Shown here: positions 35,062-46,470 of the stretch, one piece after another
Position numbering within the stretch: position 1 is the stretch's first letter
Layout: every line of letters begins with the position of its first letter
Made by a program: the position numbers and the translations under genes
Assembly (NCBI GenBank): GCA_019722365.1
Contig: JADFUC010001708.1
Location: forward strand, 31,348-95,347
Length of the DNA stretch: 64,000 bases
Origin: Lithospermum erythrorhizon
Taxonomy: Eukaryota; Streptophyta; Magnoliopsida; Boraginales; Boraginaceae
Direction: 5' to 3'
Notes under the pieces: generated by a model
The model's input: the letters and a program-made list of their open reading frames with translations, nothing else
Told to the model about the DNA's origin: nothing
Databases searched by the model: none

Positions 35062-37570
35062 TGTAAAAGCCGGTAACTGACTGGTTAATTAATAAATTAA
35101 AATGTGAGGTTATTAAATTTACTTCGTAAATTTGGAAACCCATTTATTAATTATGCGTTAATGTTAATGTTCGGGAGTTAGTTGTCGAGATAAGTTAAAA
35201 CGAGAAGTATCGATCGAATTAAAATGTTAAATATTTTTATTGATTGGGACTATGGGGCCAACCCAACTACTCAAACATCAAATAGGCCCAACATACCCCA
35301 AAGAACCCAATTCTCTTTGCTTCCCGGCCTTGTATTCTTTCAATTTCCCTTTTTTTGTTTTTTTGTCGGTCTTCTTCTTTAATTTTCTCCTCCGTCTCTC
35401 CAAGATTTGGACCTCAAATTTTTGGGAGAGCTTCCCTAAATAGATCTTTCGTCGTTTAAGGTAAGAAAGGCCCGATCTTGTTAGTATTTTGGGAATCGCC
35501 CGATTGACTTTGTTGACTTTTTTCAAATTTTGAATTTTATTGCTCCAATTGATTCTTAGTTTTAAATTAGTTGTATTAGTTGAAATATCGTGTTTGAGGT
35601 GGAATTTCGGATGTTTTGAGGCGGATTGACTTTTAGAATTTTAGGTTGACTTAGGTTTTTTCGTGATATTATTGAATGTAATTATTGTCAGGGCTTAAAT
35701 TATAACATAAAATTGATAATGATCGATATTTGGGGGTAGAAAGTGATGTTATGGTCGAGTTGAATTTCAGTGATTTTGGAGTTGACTTTCTCTAAAATGT
35801 GGTTAATAGTATAAATCTGTTATTGAAATATTATTTTAGTATTTTGGAAATGAGATTATGGGTTATAAGTGTTGGAAGAAAATGCGATTGGATTTCGAGT
35901 AGTAAGCGGACTTGGGATTAGAGGTTGATAGTAATGGCTTAACTAACTTAAAGAGTTGAAATTTGGTTGATTGAAATCGATTGGAAATGTTAGTAAGTTA
36001 GATAAGGTATTGGCGGATTATGGGATTAGTCCGGGTAGTGAAATTCGTTATCGTAGTTGTTATTGAACTAGTTAGCAATCTATCGTAGCAGAATCGTCAA
36101 ATTGTAATTAAAATGGGTTGAAAAAAGTTAGGAGGCCCCGAGATTAGGATAAGTGAAACTATGCAGTAGTAATTATATTTTCGGATGTTTACGCTCGGAC
36201 TGGGCCGTGGGAGCAGTGAGGATCGATTATTTGCTTAGGCGCTAGTGAGTGCTTGGCCAAGGTGGGGATTTATCACTCGTTTGTTACCTTATTTATGTTT
36301 GGTATGGTGTATGGTAAATTGGTTGTAATGATATACGTAATTATGAGCGTATTTGTGGTGTATAGTTATTGAAACTGGGAAATGTTGACTTGTAGGGTGG
36401 TTGTATTAGATGCGTTATGATATAGTTAATTGAGTGTATTGATGTTTGAGTATATCTATGTTTGAATGTAAGTTCTTTGAGTAAGTGTATGTGGAGTGTA
36501 TTCATGTCGGGTATATTATTTGCGTTTTGGTATCATTGTGTATATTTATGTGGGAGTATAGGTTACATCACGAGAAATTGTTGTATCGTGTATCATGGTT
36601 GTTACATTGAGATTATTGTGTGATGTTTGTATGCTTGGTATTATATGTGTGAATTGTGAATTGGTTGAATTGAGAATGTGTGGGATGAGGTTGGGTGTTG
36701 AAGGGTGGCGCAGGAAAAAGGATATGGCGATGTTAGATTGTTCGAAGGGGTGAGCACGCGGGGAAAGGATATGTTGTTGTTGGGTGTTCGAAGGTGAGCA
36801 CGGAAAAGGATGAAATATTATGTGATGTTGATGTGTTTCCTTTTTTGCAAAGATATTAGTTCTATTAGTGTGAGCCGCCGTGTTGTGAAATTATCTTTGT
36901 TTTACCGATTGATTATGTGTTATGAGATCTCGAGTATGACATTGTGATTAGCATTCTTGAACTCTACGTAATGTGTGGTTGTTCGGGATGGTTATTTGTT
37001 TGATGCTTTGGATAATTGACATATTCTTGTATTGTATATAAGATTATATATATATATATATATATATATCTACTTTATCTACATCTGACTAATTTATCGT
37101 ATACCTCATTCGGATGTGGGTAAGTTACCATCCGTGATTCGTTTCCACTAAGGCTGTCGAGCACCCTCCCGCGCCAGTCCAGTGCCATTTGTGGCGGCGA
37201 GTTCGTGGGTGTCCGTTGATTTTACCTAGGTGAGGAGACAGTGGTTAAAAGATCATAAATGATCCTTTTCTTATTTTGATGTACTCGGTTTTTCATATTT
37301 TGTTTGGGATGTTGAAATATTGTAAGCTATTTGCGGGTATATTTTGAGACTTGGTATGTGATGGAATTTTACACTTTTCGTTTTGAGTTGAGGCGATGCC
37401 CGCGATGGTTAAACTACGTATTACAACATTTTGAGTTTTCAGACTATTTTACTTTTATCGAACTATCCGGTTTTATTGGTAATTAAATAGGTGATTTTAA
37501 AGTAACCGTCGTATGGTATTTCAGTCTCTGAGTTGATGGCGATTCCAACCTCGGGGCGTCACGACTCGAG
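35062..37570 (+). repeat. Chromovirus 5' LTR, ~2.5 kb
   Basis: Begins TGTAAAAGCCGG. Shares long blocks with the right LTR ('GGTAAGAAAGGCCCGATCTT', 'ATTTTACTTTTATCGAACTA') and an (AT)n run at 37045-37071. The 3' limit is approximate, since the last ~20 bases differ from the right copy and a primer site is not clear. Confidence 0.8.
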
Positions 37571-37599
37571 GCGGTCTGGGTCCCCAATTATGGTGTCGG

Positions 37600-38810
37600 G
37601 CGTGGTTTCGTTTTAAGCGGGTTACGTGGTATGTGTGGCCCTCGTTTGAGTTTTGAGAAGAAAAAAAAAAGTGCACATTGTCGTGAGTCTTTTATGAGGT
37701 ATAAATTACTTTCCTTTCTTTCAGGTAAGGCGTAGAGGATGCGTCGAGGAGAGTTGAGTTGCGCCGGATCAGTGCCGGACCCGTTAGGGGTAGAGTCTTA
37801 CAGAGTAGGCGGGAGGCTAGCGTTAGTAGGGGTGATCTTTGGAAGAGGCCGAGTGGGCTAGGCGGGGTACTAGAGGCAAAGCTCGTGGGCTAGAAGGGGG
37901 CGTGGTGAGGGCAGTGTGACGATCGGGTCGCGTGAGGTGCAATTCGGAGGATTGAGTATGAGAGTTTTTGGAGGCGGTGGGAGTAGCCTTGACCCCAGTG
38001 CAAACCAGCCGGTAGTACTCGAGGCGGAGGTCGAGACCAGTTACTAGGCAGTTTCTGAAGAAGGGACCGCTTTAGAGTTTCGTAGTCTTTGCGGCGCCGG
38101 AGGTTGCGATCGAATTCTTAGGCATTAGAGAATAAGTTGAACCGATGGGTTTGGGGATGAGTTGATGGTGAAGTTTGCGGTGTACGGTTGTCGGGAGGAG
38201 CTAGGAGTTGGTGGAACCATGTCCCAGGAGATTGGTGGCTAGGGGTGAATGCCGATCACTTGGGCTAGATTAAATTTCTTTAGAGCCAAAATTTACATTT
38301 GGAAGACTTCATATGTATGTGCAATGGAGAGGCTGGATTCGGAATCTGTGAGGGGAAAGCAGTTGATGGGTATGAGGAGAGGTTTGCGACTTGTGTCGTT
38401 TGATTAGAGTGTACGCGCGAGCTGAGAGGATCGCGGGTTTCGTCAGTGAATTCTGATTCGTGAGAGAATTTTGTCCTTGTTCACTACATTGGATTTTCAC
38501 GGTTAGGAATGCGGCGTTGCGGTGGAGAGGACATAAGCGGAATCTAGAGGTGAAAAGCGAGGGAGGTCTAATGTGGAGTTATAGGGCCTTGTGACGGGGA
38601 TTTCGGAGAACTTTCGGCCAACCACCGCCCAGGCCAGGCCATTTCGATTACACCGTCACATTCGACCAGTTTTCGAGCTTTACCGGCGTCTCGCTTACCT
38701 CCTAGAGCTAGTGGGTTTCACGGTGGTATTTCGGGTGTTCCGGCCGATGTGCATGTTCAGTGTTATCAGTGTGGGCAGAATGGGCACAGGGCGAGGGATT
38801 GTCAGCACCA
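37600..38810 (+). pseudogene. Chromovirus gag with CCHC zinc knuckle
   Basis: Frames are broken throughout, but at 38761-38802 the codons read C-Y-Q-C-G-Q-N-G-H-R-A-R-D-C, an exact C-x2-C-x4-H-x4-C knuckle that binds element RNA. Basic Arg-rich stretches precede it. An N-terminal frame near 37740 ('MRRGELSCAGS') may be the start. The overlapping 127-codon frame at 38591-38974 is a different frame from the knuckle and is probably a shadow after its first part. Confidence 0.75.
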
Positions 38811-38999
38811 GTGCGTGTTTCCGTTATCGGCCGAGGCGTTGCAAATGTATGTCACTTGCTTGTAGATACGAGGTAGAAGCGGCCAACACATTTCGACACG
38901 GTTTGGGAGAGAGCTGGATCTCAGGCGGTCGAAGGTGGGCAGTTTGGAGGATGGCAGTGGGTCGAGGGATCTGAGTGGCGGTCGTGGTGCGGCCAGTGC

Positions 39000-39330
39000 T
39001 TGATATGAGTGGAGTTGGAGCAGGCGGAAGCGGTGTGCGGTCCTGTGGCCGGGAGGCCGCGGGACTCATTAGAGAATGGTGGCAGTACTATCTTACATGG
39101 TCTTGATGCTCGCGTATTGTTTGATTCTGGAGCCACACACTCTTTTATATCTCTGAATTTTGCTAAAAGAAATTTATCTTTGTGTTCTGAACATCGAGAG
39201 TACCTTTTGATAATAATAGCCGGTGGGAGTCGGTTAAGAGGTAATTGGTTTATAGTAATTGTCCACTTAAGTGTTGATAATCAAGTATTAGAAGTAGATG
39301 CATTGCCACTTTGAGTTAGTGGATTTTGAC
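39000..39330 (+). pseudogene. Chromovirus aspartic protease
   Basis: The frame 39009-39314 contains 'ARVLFDSGATHSFISLNFA' (active-site D-S-G at 39123-39131) and a following beta-strand pattern 'VHLSVDNQVLEVDALPL'. It is the retropepsin that would process Gag-Pol. One of the less broken domains of the element. Confidence 0.88.
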
Positions 39331-39559
39331 TGATCTTGGAATGGGTGGTTGGGGAAACATGGCAAAATGCTGTAATAAATTGTCACCGTAAGAATTGTGT
39401 TTACTAACCGGTGAGCCAGATACGAGTTGTTGGAGATAGGAGAGTTTGCTCGTCTTGTGTGATCTCGGTATTTGCAAGCTCGTAAGTTGTTGAACAAGGG
39501 ATGTATCGGCGTATTTGGGTTACGTAAGCGGACTTGAGGAAAGATGAGCCTAAGCTTGA

Positions 39560-40150
39560 AAATGTCGATTGTGAGAGTGGAGGATGTGTTTCCAAAGTTT
39601 GCCGAGGACTACCTCGAGCAGAGAGATTGAATTACCGATCGAAGTGGTACGAGGAGCAGCTCCGATATACATGGCGTCTGGAATGGCTCCAGCCGAGTTG
39701 AAAAGAAGTTGAACACGCGATTCTTTGGAGTTGTTGGAAAAGGGGTTTATAGGCGAGTTATTCTCCGTGGGGTGCTCGGTATTGTTTGTCAAGAAGGATG
39801 GAATGATGAGGCTTTGTATTGATTGCAGCAGTTGAACAAAGTGACTATTAAGAACCGGTACCGTTGCGGATTGATGATCTTTTGACCCCGGCGGGGATCT
39901 GGTTTTTCAATAATTGATTTGAGATCTGGATATCGCCCAGGTGAATTAAGGAAGATGATATATCAAAATCAGCGTTTCGAACAAGATGTGGGCACTATGA
40001 GTTCTTAGTGATGCCGTTTGGGTTGACAAATGCACCAGCAGCTTTCATGGACCTGATGAATCGTGTTTTTCGGGAGTTATTGGATAAGTTAAATCAGTTG
40101 TATTTATTAGTAGCATCTTAATCTATTCTAAGATGATTTGGAACATGATG
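39560..40150 (+). pseudogene. Chromovirus reverse transcriptase
   Basis: 'ALY..LQQLNKVTIKNRY' near 39812-39862 is the 'R-x-C-x-D-Y-R-x-L-N-K-V-T-x-K-N' block. '[20 protein letters not shown]' lies at about 39997-40060, then '[11 protein letters not shown]'. The catalytic box at 40103-40126 reads F-I-S-S-I-L-I-Y where the family has F-I-D-D-I-L-I-Y. The two metal-binding aspartates are therefore absent as read. Confidence 0.88.
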
Positions 40151-40399
40151 GGCATTTAGAGAAAAGTATTAAATCTTCTGAATGCAAATCGGTTGTATAA
40201 AGTTTTGAAGTGTGAATTTTTGGTTGGGGAAGGTCTGATTCTTGGGTCACGTTATCTCGAGGCGAAGGTGTCGGTGTGGACCCACAAAGGTGGAGCGGTG
40301 ATGAGATTGGAGGCCTTCAAGTGTGATTGAGGTGAGAGAGTTTCTTGGGTCTAATTTGGATATTCGGGAGATTAAATGAGACTTTTAAGTTGATCATTT

Positions 40400-40770
40400 C
40401 CAGATGACAAGGATTGACTAGGAAGGGTGTACCGTTTGTTTGGGGCAAATAGTGCGTCTTTGTTCGATAGTGAAGAGATTGACTCTGACACCGGTGTTGA
40501 CCACTACCGTCGAGGTAGCAGGGGTATGTGGTGTAGCGATGCTTCCTTCGGGGTTAGGTTGCGTGTGTCTGCGGGAATGGGAAGGTAATCGCATGCGACA
40601 CCGACGATTGAAGAATCATGAAAATTATACTACCCGTGACTTGAGTTGACCGCGATTGTTTTCTTTGAAAATTTGGAGACACTACTTGTATGGGGGTTAA
40701 ATGCGGATATTCTGAGACCACGAGTTTGAAGTATATCGCGGAGGGCTGAGATTTGAGGCAGCCCGAAGAT
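40400..40770 (+). pseudogene. Chromovirus RNase H
   Basis: The frame 40440-40649 and its continuation include 'SGLGCVCL', 'RHRRLKNHENYTTRDL', then after a stop 'LTAIVFSLKIWRHYLYGV'. This matches the Ty3 RNase H 'D-A-S-x-x-G-L-G-C-V-L', 'R-Q-L-K-x-H-E-x-N-Y-x-T-H-D-L-E' and 'A-V-V-F-A-L-K-I-W-R-H-Y-L-Y-G' blocks. The first catalytic Asp ('SDAS') is readable one frame away near 40535. Confidence 0.85.
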
Positions 40771-40999
40771 CAGACGAGTTCACAGTGACCTGATCCCCGT
40801 GATTGAATATCATCGGGAAAAGAAATTGTAGTGAGATGCATAAAGCTGAAAAGGGAAAGAGTAGAGGGCTTGAGAGGGAGTTGAAAGCAGATTGGGGTAA
40901 ACTTTGAGTTTGGAAGTGATGGATCTTGTTGGCTATGTAGAAGTGAGACCCGGTGTTAGATAAAATAGGAGAAATGCAAAAGAAAGATGAGAAAGTGCG

Positions 41000-41900
41000 A
41001 GGTCTGGTCGAGGAAGCGAAAGAGGGAGGTAAACCTGAGTTTACAGTGGGCGATGATGGTATTCTGCGTTTAGGAGAGCGAGTGGTTGTGCCCTGCTTTG
41101 CCGACCTAAAAGGGAGATGTCTTGGATGAGGCCAACGATACTTCATATAATATCGTCAGGGAATGCGAAAATGTCTAGAAATTTAAAGGAGAACTATTGG
41201 TGGCGGGAATGAAGAAAGGAAATTGCTGATTTTTGTAGCAAAGTGTTTGATTTGTCAACAGTGAATTAATATAAGCCTCCGGGGTTCTTTGACGCTACCG
41301 ATACAGTGGACGTGGGAGAAGATGCCCATGGACTTTGTCTTTGGGCTTAAGCTTCGAGAAAAAATGATGGGATTTGGGTAATTGTGGATAGACTATCTAA
41401 GACCGCTCGTACCTATTAAAGTAACCGATGGGCCGGAGAAGTTGTGGCCAAGATATGCGTGAACCAAATGGTAGAACTTCATGAGTAATGCAGAAAGTAT
41501 TATTTGAATAGAGATCTGAAGGTTCTTTGGTTTTGGGGAGGCTTCCAGGAGGCGTTAGGGACGAAGGTCCATTTGAGTACTGCGTTTCATCCTCAAACGG
41601 ATGGATTATCGAAGAAGAAGCAGTCGGACGTTGGAGGACATCTTTCTTGAGCTTATTGTGTTGAGTTTCTCTGGTAGTTGGGATGAGGAGTTGCCGAAAA
41701 TGGAGTTCGCTTATAATAACAGTTTTCAAGCTAGCATTGGGATGGTACGTTCGAGCTGTGGCGGGAGGTGTAGGACTCACGTATGTTGGAATGAGGTAGG
41801 GAAAGAAAGATTTATGGAGTGCAGGTTGGTGGAGAGTTCGATAGAATTAAGTATTCGCAAACATTTGAGGGCTGACCTGGGATAGACAAAAGAAATACGA
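41000..41900 (+). pseudogene. Chromovirus integrase
   Basis: 'ENYWWRGMKKEIADFCSKVF' (shifted 'FVAKCLICQQ') at 41190-41260 is the zinc-binding domain. 'MPMDFVFGL' near 41320 and 'WVIVDRLSKTA' near 41370-41405 start the DDE core. 'STAFHPQTDGLSKKK' near 41578-41625 and the frame 41601-41885 with 'EELPKMEFAYNNSFQASIGM' end it. These are standard Ty3/Gypsy integrase landmarks in order. Several frame changes. Confidence 0.85.
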
Positions 41901-42224
41901 TCGGCATGAGTAAGTTAATGGATTCGAGGTGGAGTGACCAGTACTTTTGAAGATATCTCCATGGAAAGGTGTAATGAGGTTGGTAGAGAGGAAGTTGAGC
42001 CCCGTGCGTTGGACCGTTTGAAATCTTAATCAAAGGTGGGAAGCGATGCTACCGTTTGGCACTTTACTGAAGAGTGGAGGATTCATGTTGTTCCATGTGT
42101 GTGCTGCTTGGGGCGTGCATGCGGATGAGTCAATATCTTAGAGTTTATTGGGATGAGCACAGGTATAGATTTGACCTATGAGGAGGGACGGTGAGGATCT
42201 TGGATCGAGAAGAAGTCTTCGAGA

Positions 42225-42330
42225 ACAGAAGTGAAATTGGTAAAAGTTTTGTGGAGGAATCGTCAGTAGAAGAAGCGCGTGGGGCCTTGAGGAGTATATG
42301 GCCAGATTCACCATGTTTTTAAATCACGAG
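42225..42330 (+). pseudogene. Chromodomain-like tail of the integrase
   Basis: 'VKVLWRNRQ' followed by a shifted 'VEEARG' and then 'MARFTMF' corresponds to the chromodomain 'V-K-V-L-W-x-N-x-x-x-E-E-A-T-W-E' found at the end of plant chromovirus polyproteins. In the family it directs insertion to particular chromatin. Too short to judge chromodomain residues. Confidence 0.6.
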
Positions 42331-42399
42331 GTTAGTGATTATGGTTGTTTTGATTTTACCTTTCGTAGCATTTGAGTTGAGAATTTCGAGGACGAAATT

Positions 42400-42417
42400 T
42401 TTGTTAGGTGGGTAGAA
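42400..42417 (+). promoter_or_regulatory. Chromovirus polypurine tract
   Basis: 'TTGTTAGGTGGGTAGAA' abuts the right LTR start TGTAAGCC. It follows the end-of-pol sequence 'CGAGGACGAAATTT'. Confidence 0.7.
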
Positions 42418-44300
42418 TGTAAGCCAGAGTATATGACTCGTTAATTAATAAATTAAAATGTGAGATTATTAAATTTACTACGTAAATTTGGAAACCCATT
42501 ATTAATTATGTACGTTAATGTTAATATTCGGAAGTTGGTTAATAGAATAAGTTAAAGCTTGAAGTATCGATCAATTGAAATGTTAAATATTTTTCGCCGG
42601 TACAGGAGATATAAGTCCATTGACTAATCAAGCATCAAATGGGCCCAGCATGCAAAGAGACCCAATTCTTTTCTTCCCCAGCACGCACGCGACACTGCAA
42701 TTTCCCTTTTTTTGTTTTTGTTTTTATTAGATTCTTCTTCTTTAATTTTATAAAATGCTTTGGGCCTCAAATTTTGGGAGAGAAACTTTTCATCGTCCTC
42801 GTCAGTTTAAGGTAAGAAAGGCCCGATCTTGTTGAGTATTTTGGGAGATCGCCCGAGTTGACTTTGTTGACTTTTAAATTTTGAATTTTATTGCTCAATT
42901 GATTCTTGGATTTTAAATTAGTTATTATTAGGTTGAAATATCGTGTTTGAAAGTTGGAATTTCGGATGTTTTGAGGCGGAGTTGACTTTTGAGATTTTTG
43001 GGTTGCCTTCGGTTTTTACGTGTGTGTGGATATAGTATTGTCTAGGCTTAAATTATAACATAAGAATTGATAATGATCGATGTTGGGGTAGAAAGTGATG
43101 TTATGGTCGAGGTTGAATTTCAGTGATTTTGGGTTGACTTTCTCTAAAATGTGGTTAATAGTATAAATATATTATTGAAATGGTATTTTGACGATGAGAT
43201 TATGGAACAAGTGTTGGAAGAAAAATACGATTAAATTGGTTTAGTGGATTTCGGGTAATGCTTCGGACTTGGGGTTAGAGTTGATAGTAATGGCTTAAGC
43301 AGCAAAGTTGAAGTGGGTTGATTGAAATCGATTGGAAATGTTAGTAAGTTATAGATAAGGTATGGCGGATTATGGGATTAGTCAGAGATGGTAAGTGCGT
43401 TATCGTAGTTGTTATTGAACTTCTGGTTAGCAATCTATCGTAAGTGCGTCAAATTGTAATTAAAATGGGTTGAAAAGTTAGGAAGCGATATAGGATATGT
43501 TGTTGGGTGTTCGAAGGGTGAGCTGCCGGAAAAGGATGAAATATTATGTGATGTTGATGTGTTTTCCTTTTTTGCAAGATATGTTAGTTACGTTGTAGTG
43601 TGAGCAGGTGTTGTGAAATTATCTTTGTTTTACCCGGTTGATTATGTTATGAGATCTCGAGTATGACATGGAGTTAACGTGCCCAGACTCTGCATGTGTA
43701 TGGTTGTTCGGGATGGTTATTTGTTTGATGCTTTGGATAATTGACATATTCTTGTATTGTATATAAGATTATATATATATATATATATATCTACTTTATC
43801 ATCCGTCTATTAATTTATCGTATCTGCTCGTTCGGATGTGGGTAAGTTACCATCCGGGTGATTGTTCCAACAGGCATCGAAACACCCGCTTTCGCGCCTT
43901 GATTGGCAGGTGCCATGTGTGGCGAGTTCGTGGGTGTCAGTTGATTTTCTTTAGGTGAGGGACGGTGGTAGGATCGCCGGCGTCGCCTTTTTCTTAACCT
44001 GATGTACTTTCAGTTTTCATATTTTTGAACTTTTGGATGTTGAAATATGGTAAACTATTTGTGGAATATTTTGAGACTTGGTATGTGATGGAATTTTACT
44101 TTCGTTTTGAGTTAGGCGATGCCGATGGTTAAACTACGTATTACAACATTTTGAGTTTCGAAACTATTTTACTTTTATCGAACTATCAGGTTTATTGGTT
44201 ATTAAATAGGTGATTTTACGTGTCAACCGTCGTATGGTGACTTCGGATATCTGAGTTGATGACGATTCCAACCTCGGGCGTGGGCTCGGTAGTGGATACA
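42418..44300 (+). repeat. Chromovirus 3' LTR, internally deleted, ~1.9 kb
   Basis: Begins TGTAAGCC and ends GGATACA. Relative to the left LTR it jumps at about 43490 from the counterpart of 36130 to that of about 36760. Contains an (AT)n run near 43768-43792. Confidence 0.85.
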
Positions 44301-44305
44301 TGATC
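44301..44305. repeat. Right target duplication of the chromovirus (TGATC)
   Basis: Exact partner of 35057-35061. Confidence 0.88.
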
Positions 44306-45270
44306 GTCGTGATGGTCTTTGGGAGTCTTGAATTCATTCATTTGAGAAATCTCGAATACCATTTAAATGATTAGGCGTCTAAATCGTACATAAATGTGGC
44401 ATGGCAAAAGCGGTCTTACACTTGTGGTGGTTGAATCACGAAAAGAATTTCTACACACAAAGTAAAAGACATGTTATTGATTTTAAGCGATATGATATAT
44501 ACTATGTTACAGTATTTTCTCAAGCGAGTCGATACTACAAATAAAACGGTGGTGATAGGAGAATACCTAATGGCATGAGTATCATTAAGTCTGTAAGTAG
44601 TATCAAAACTAACAAAGTCACCAAACTGAATAATGCGAGATCATGTAATCCGCCCAAAAATAGTCTTGATCGCCATTCTCATCGATCTTAATGTCGTAGA
44701 AAAAGCCGGGCTTCGCGACGACTTGATCTCTGACGATTATGCACCATGACCCACGTCTCCCGTATGCTTAACCGAACTTACATAATTCCACAGATCCTTC
44801 CCGTGTAAAACCCATATAAATGTGTGCCGTAGGTATCCCGTAACACATCGGCGAATGTGGACACCGATATCCATGTTTTATGGACATCGATCTAGCCTTA
44901 TCTTTCAGAGCTAATACGTCATATACTCTGGGTCGTGAACTTTATCGCATCGAGATCATGGTTGTGAGCGTCCGTCCCTTCTGTAATAACATAACCCACG
45001 CTTATTCGATCGTACGATCGCGTATTGGCTCTGATAGGTCATATAGATGCTTTCTCTTATGACTAGGCTGCCCCAACGCCCTTTTTTAGAATTTATCACC
45101 TTACAACACTACGTTCCATATAAGCGTAATGGAAATGTGTCGACGTCGGACCCCTCTTATTTTTGATATTACCAAATCGTATGCAAAACCACGTGACCGG
45201 GCATAAGTTAAATAAAATTCAAATTAATATTTCTGGTTGCCAATAAACACCAAATTACTCCATGTGAAAA
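44306..45270 (-). pseudogene. FAR1-type MULE transposase, N-terminal half
   Basis: Reading minus from about 45260: 'FYLTYARSRGFAYDLVISKI' matches the start of the FAR1 DNA-binding domain (F-Y-x-x-Y-A-x-x-x-G-F). Then 'GFFYDIKIDENGDQDYFWAD' at 44645-44715 is the MULE 'N-P-x-F-F-Y-x-I-x-x-D-E-x-G-x-x-x-x-x-F-W-A-D' motif. 'VSFDTTYRLNDT' at 44580-44614 holds the first catalytic Asp. 'FVGFNHHK'-like codons follow an AG site near 44455, then 'SRLPKTIT', ending at the chromovirus. Plant FAR1/FHY3 transcription factors share this fold, but the subterminal repeats favour a transposase. Confidence 0.78.
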
Positions 45271-45344
45271 CATCATCAGGTTTGTAAGGAAAACCTACAA
45301 TAATAACATAAAGAACTTAACATGCAAACATTACATGAAATCAA

Positions 45345-46140
45345 CGGAATACCATACCACAATGCTATGTGGGATTATAATGCATAACAGTAATACCATG
45401 AAATATTCTGCCGGGGTATTACAAGAACAAAATCATATACTCTACACCATTATCCCTCAGACAGAAATAATAGCAATATAATTATAAAAGAAATGATAAT
45501 AGCTGCACAGTGCGAGAGAGTTCCATGGTGAGTTTGATTAGTAGAGAGTTAAAAGCTACCTGAGCAATATACAAAATTAGATACCACGAAAGACAAATGA
45601 AAAAGAATTGAAAGGAATAAAATTAAACACAATCCAAAATGAAACTAACCCGGATTTAATAGAATTGAACAATGAAAACATCGATCCTTGTTAGACAAAA
45701 GCTGGAATAATTAGGCATTATAAGCCGTATATTCTGAATAAAGAACGAGAATGGAAACATTCCATGGCCAGCTAATATGAAATACCATCGACAATCCTAT
45801 GTGGGATTACAATGCATAAAAGTAATGCCACATAATATTATACCTATATTATTCTGAATCTGACATAGGAACAAATTCATATACTACATACCGTTAAACC
45901 ACCAGACGAAATAATAGCAAAATAATTATATAAAAAGTGATAAAAGTTACGTCTGAGAGTTCCAGGGTAGATTTGATTAGTAGAGTTAAGCACTACACAA
46001 ACAATATAAATAATTAGATACCACACGAAAGACAAATGAAAAATTAAAATGAATAAAATTAAACCTGTCCGATAAATCAAAATAACCAGATTTAATAGAA
46101 TTCGAATTTTGAAAAGCATCTTGATCTTGTTAGACATTAG
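45345..46140. repeat. MULE right subterminal repeats, ~400-bp direct duplication
   Basis: 45345-45710 and 45775-46140 share 'TATGTGGGATTA-AATGCATAA', 'TTTGATTAGTAGAG', 'TTAGATACCAC' then 'GAAAGACAAATGAAAAA', and 'TTGTTAGACA'. The element start should lie just right of 46140. Confidence 0.75.
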
Positions 46141-46470
46141 AAAGCCATATATAATTACTAAAAAACCAGAAAAACATAAATACCTTTTTGCGAATTTGAA
46201 GAAAAGTTTTCCAATTATATCAAGATTTGTGTTTTTTTTGCTCCATGATGATGAATAATTAGAAGAAAATTATCTTGAAGGTTTGAAAATTAAATTAAGA
46301 ATCACTTAATAATACAACTCTAATCTAAAGGAATGAAAAAATAAAAATAAAACTAAAAAGGAGAGTGGAGAAAAAATAAGAAAATAAAAACTAAAAAGGA
46401 AGTGGAAAATTGGTCAGCAAATAAGGAAATATTAATGATCATGAAAGTGATGAGAGTGGGCAAATTTTTT
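46141..46470. other. Spacer right of the MULE
   Basis: AT- and A-rich, with no gene seen. The 95-codon minus frame at 46353-46640 has no motif. Confidence 0.5.

Larger units (their letters stand above)
35062..44300 (+). mobile_element. Ty3/Gypsy chromovirus (Tekay/Del-like), 9.2 kb
   Basis: Plus-strand gag with CCHC knuckle, aspartic protease, RT, RNase H, integrase and a C-terminal chromodomain-like tail lie between long related LTRs, with perfect TGATC duplications. The end 'GAATTTCGAGGACGAAATTT' then 'GGTGGGTAGAATGTAA' is the familiar junction of coding end, purine tract and LTR start in plant Tekay/Del chromoviruses. Many shifts and stops make it non-autonomous. The right LTR lacks about 630 bp present in the left one. 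Confidence 0.9.
30700..46150 (-). mobile_element. Mutator-like element (MULE) with FAR1-type transposase and Ulp1 fragment; limits approximate
   Basis: A FAR1/MULE transposase on the minus strand is present in two halves (44306-45270 and 33350-35056), separated by a chromovirus insertion. A Ulp1-like fragment lies at 33000-33130 on the plus strand. The flanks hold repeated AT-rich subterminal blocks: two copies on the left (30750-30990, 31430-31615) and two on the right (45345-45710, 45775-46140). The left blocks resemble the right ones in reverse orientation ('ATACCAT..CTATGTG..ATT.CA(A)TGCAT'). Without the insert it would be about 6.2 kb. Exact TIR ends and the 9-bp duplication typical of MULEs were not found. 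Confidence 0.6.

Noticed and set aside
36980..37075. (AT)n run as a possible origin or regulatory element
   Set aside because: Present at the matching place in both chromovirus LTRs, so an ordinary microsatellite within the LTR.
40697..41146. 149-codon minus-strand frame
   Set aside because: Antisense to the chromovirus RNase H to integrase region. Low-complexity Ser/Pro composition, typical of a shadow.
44306..45270. Domesticated FAR1/FHY3 transcription factor
   Set aside because: The gene is frameshifted, split by a chromovirus and flanked by inverted-like subterminal repeats, which points to a transposon copy.
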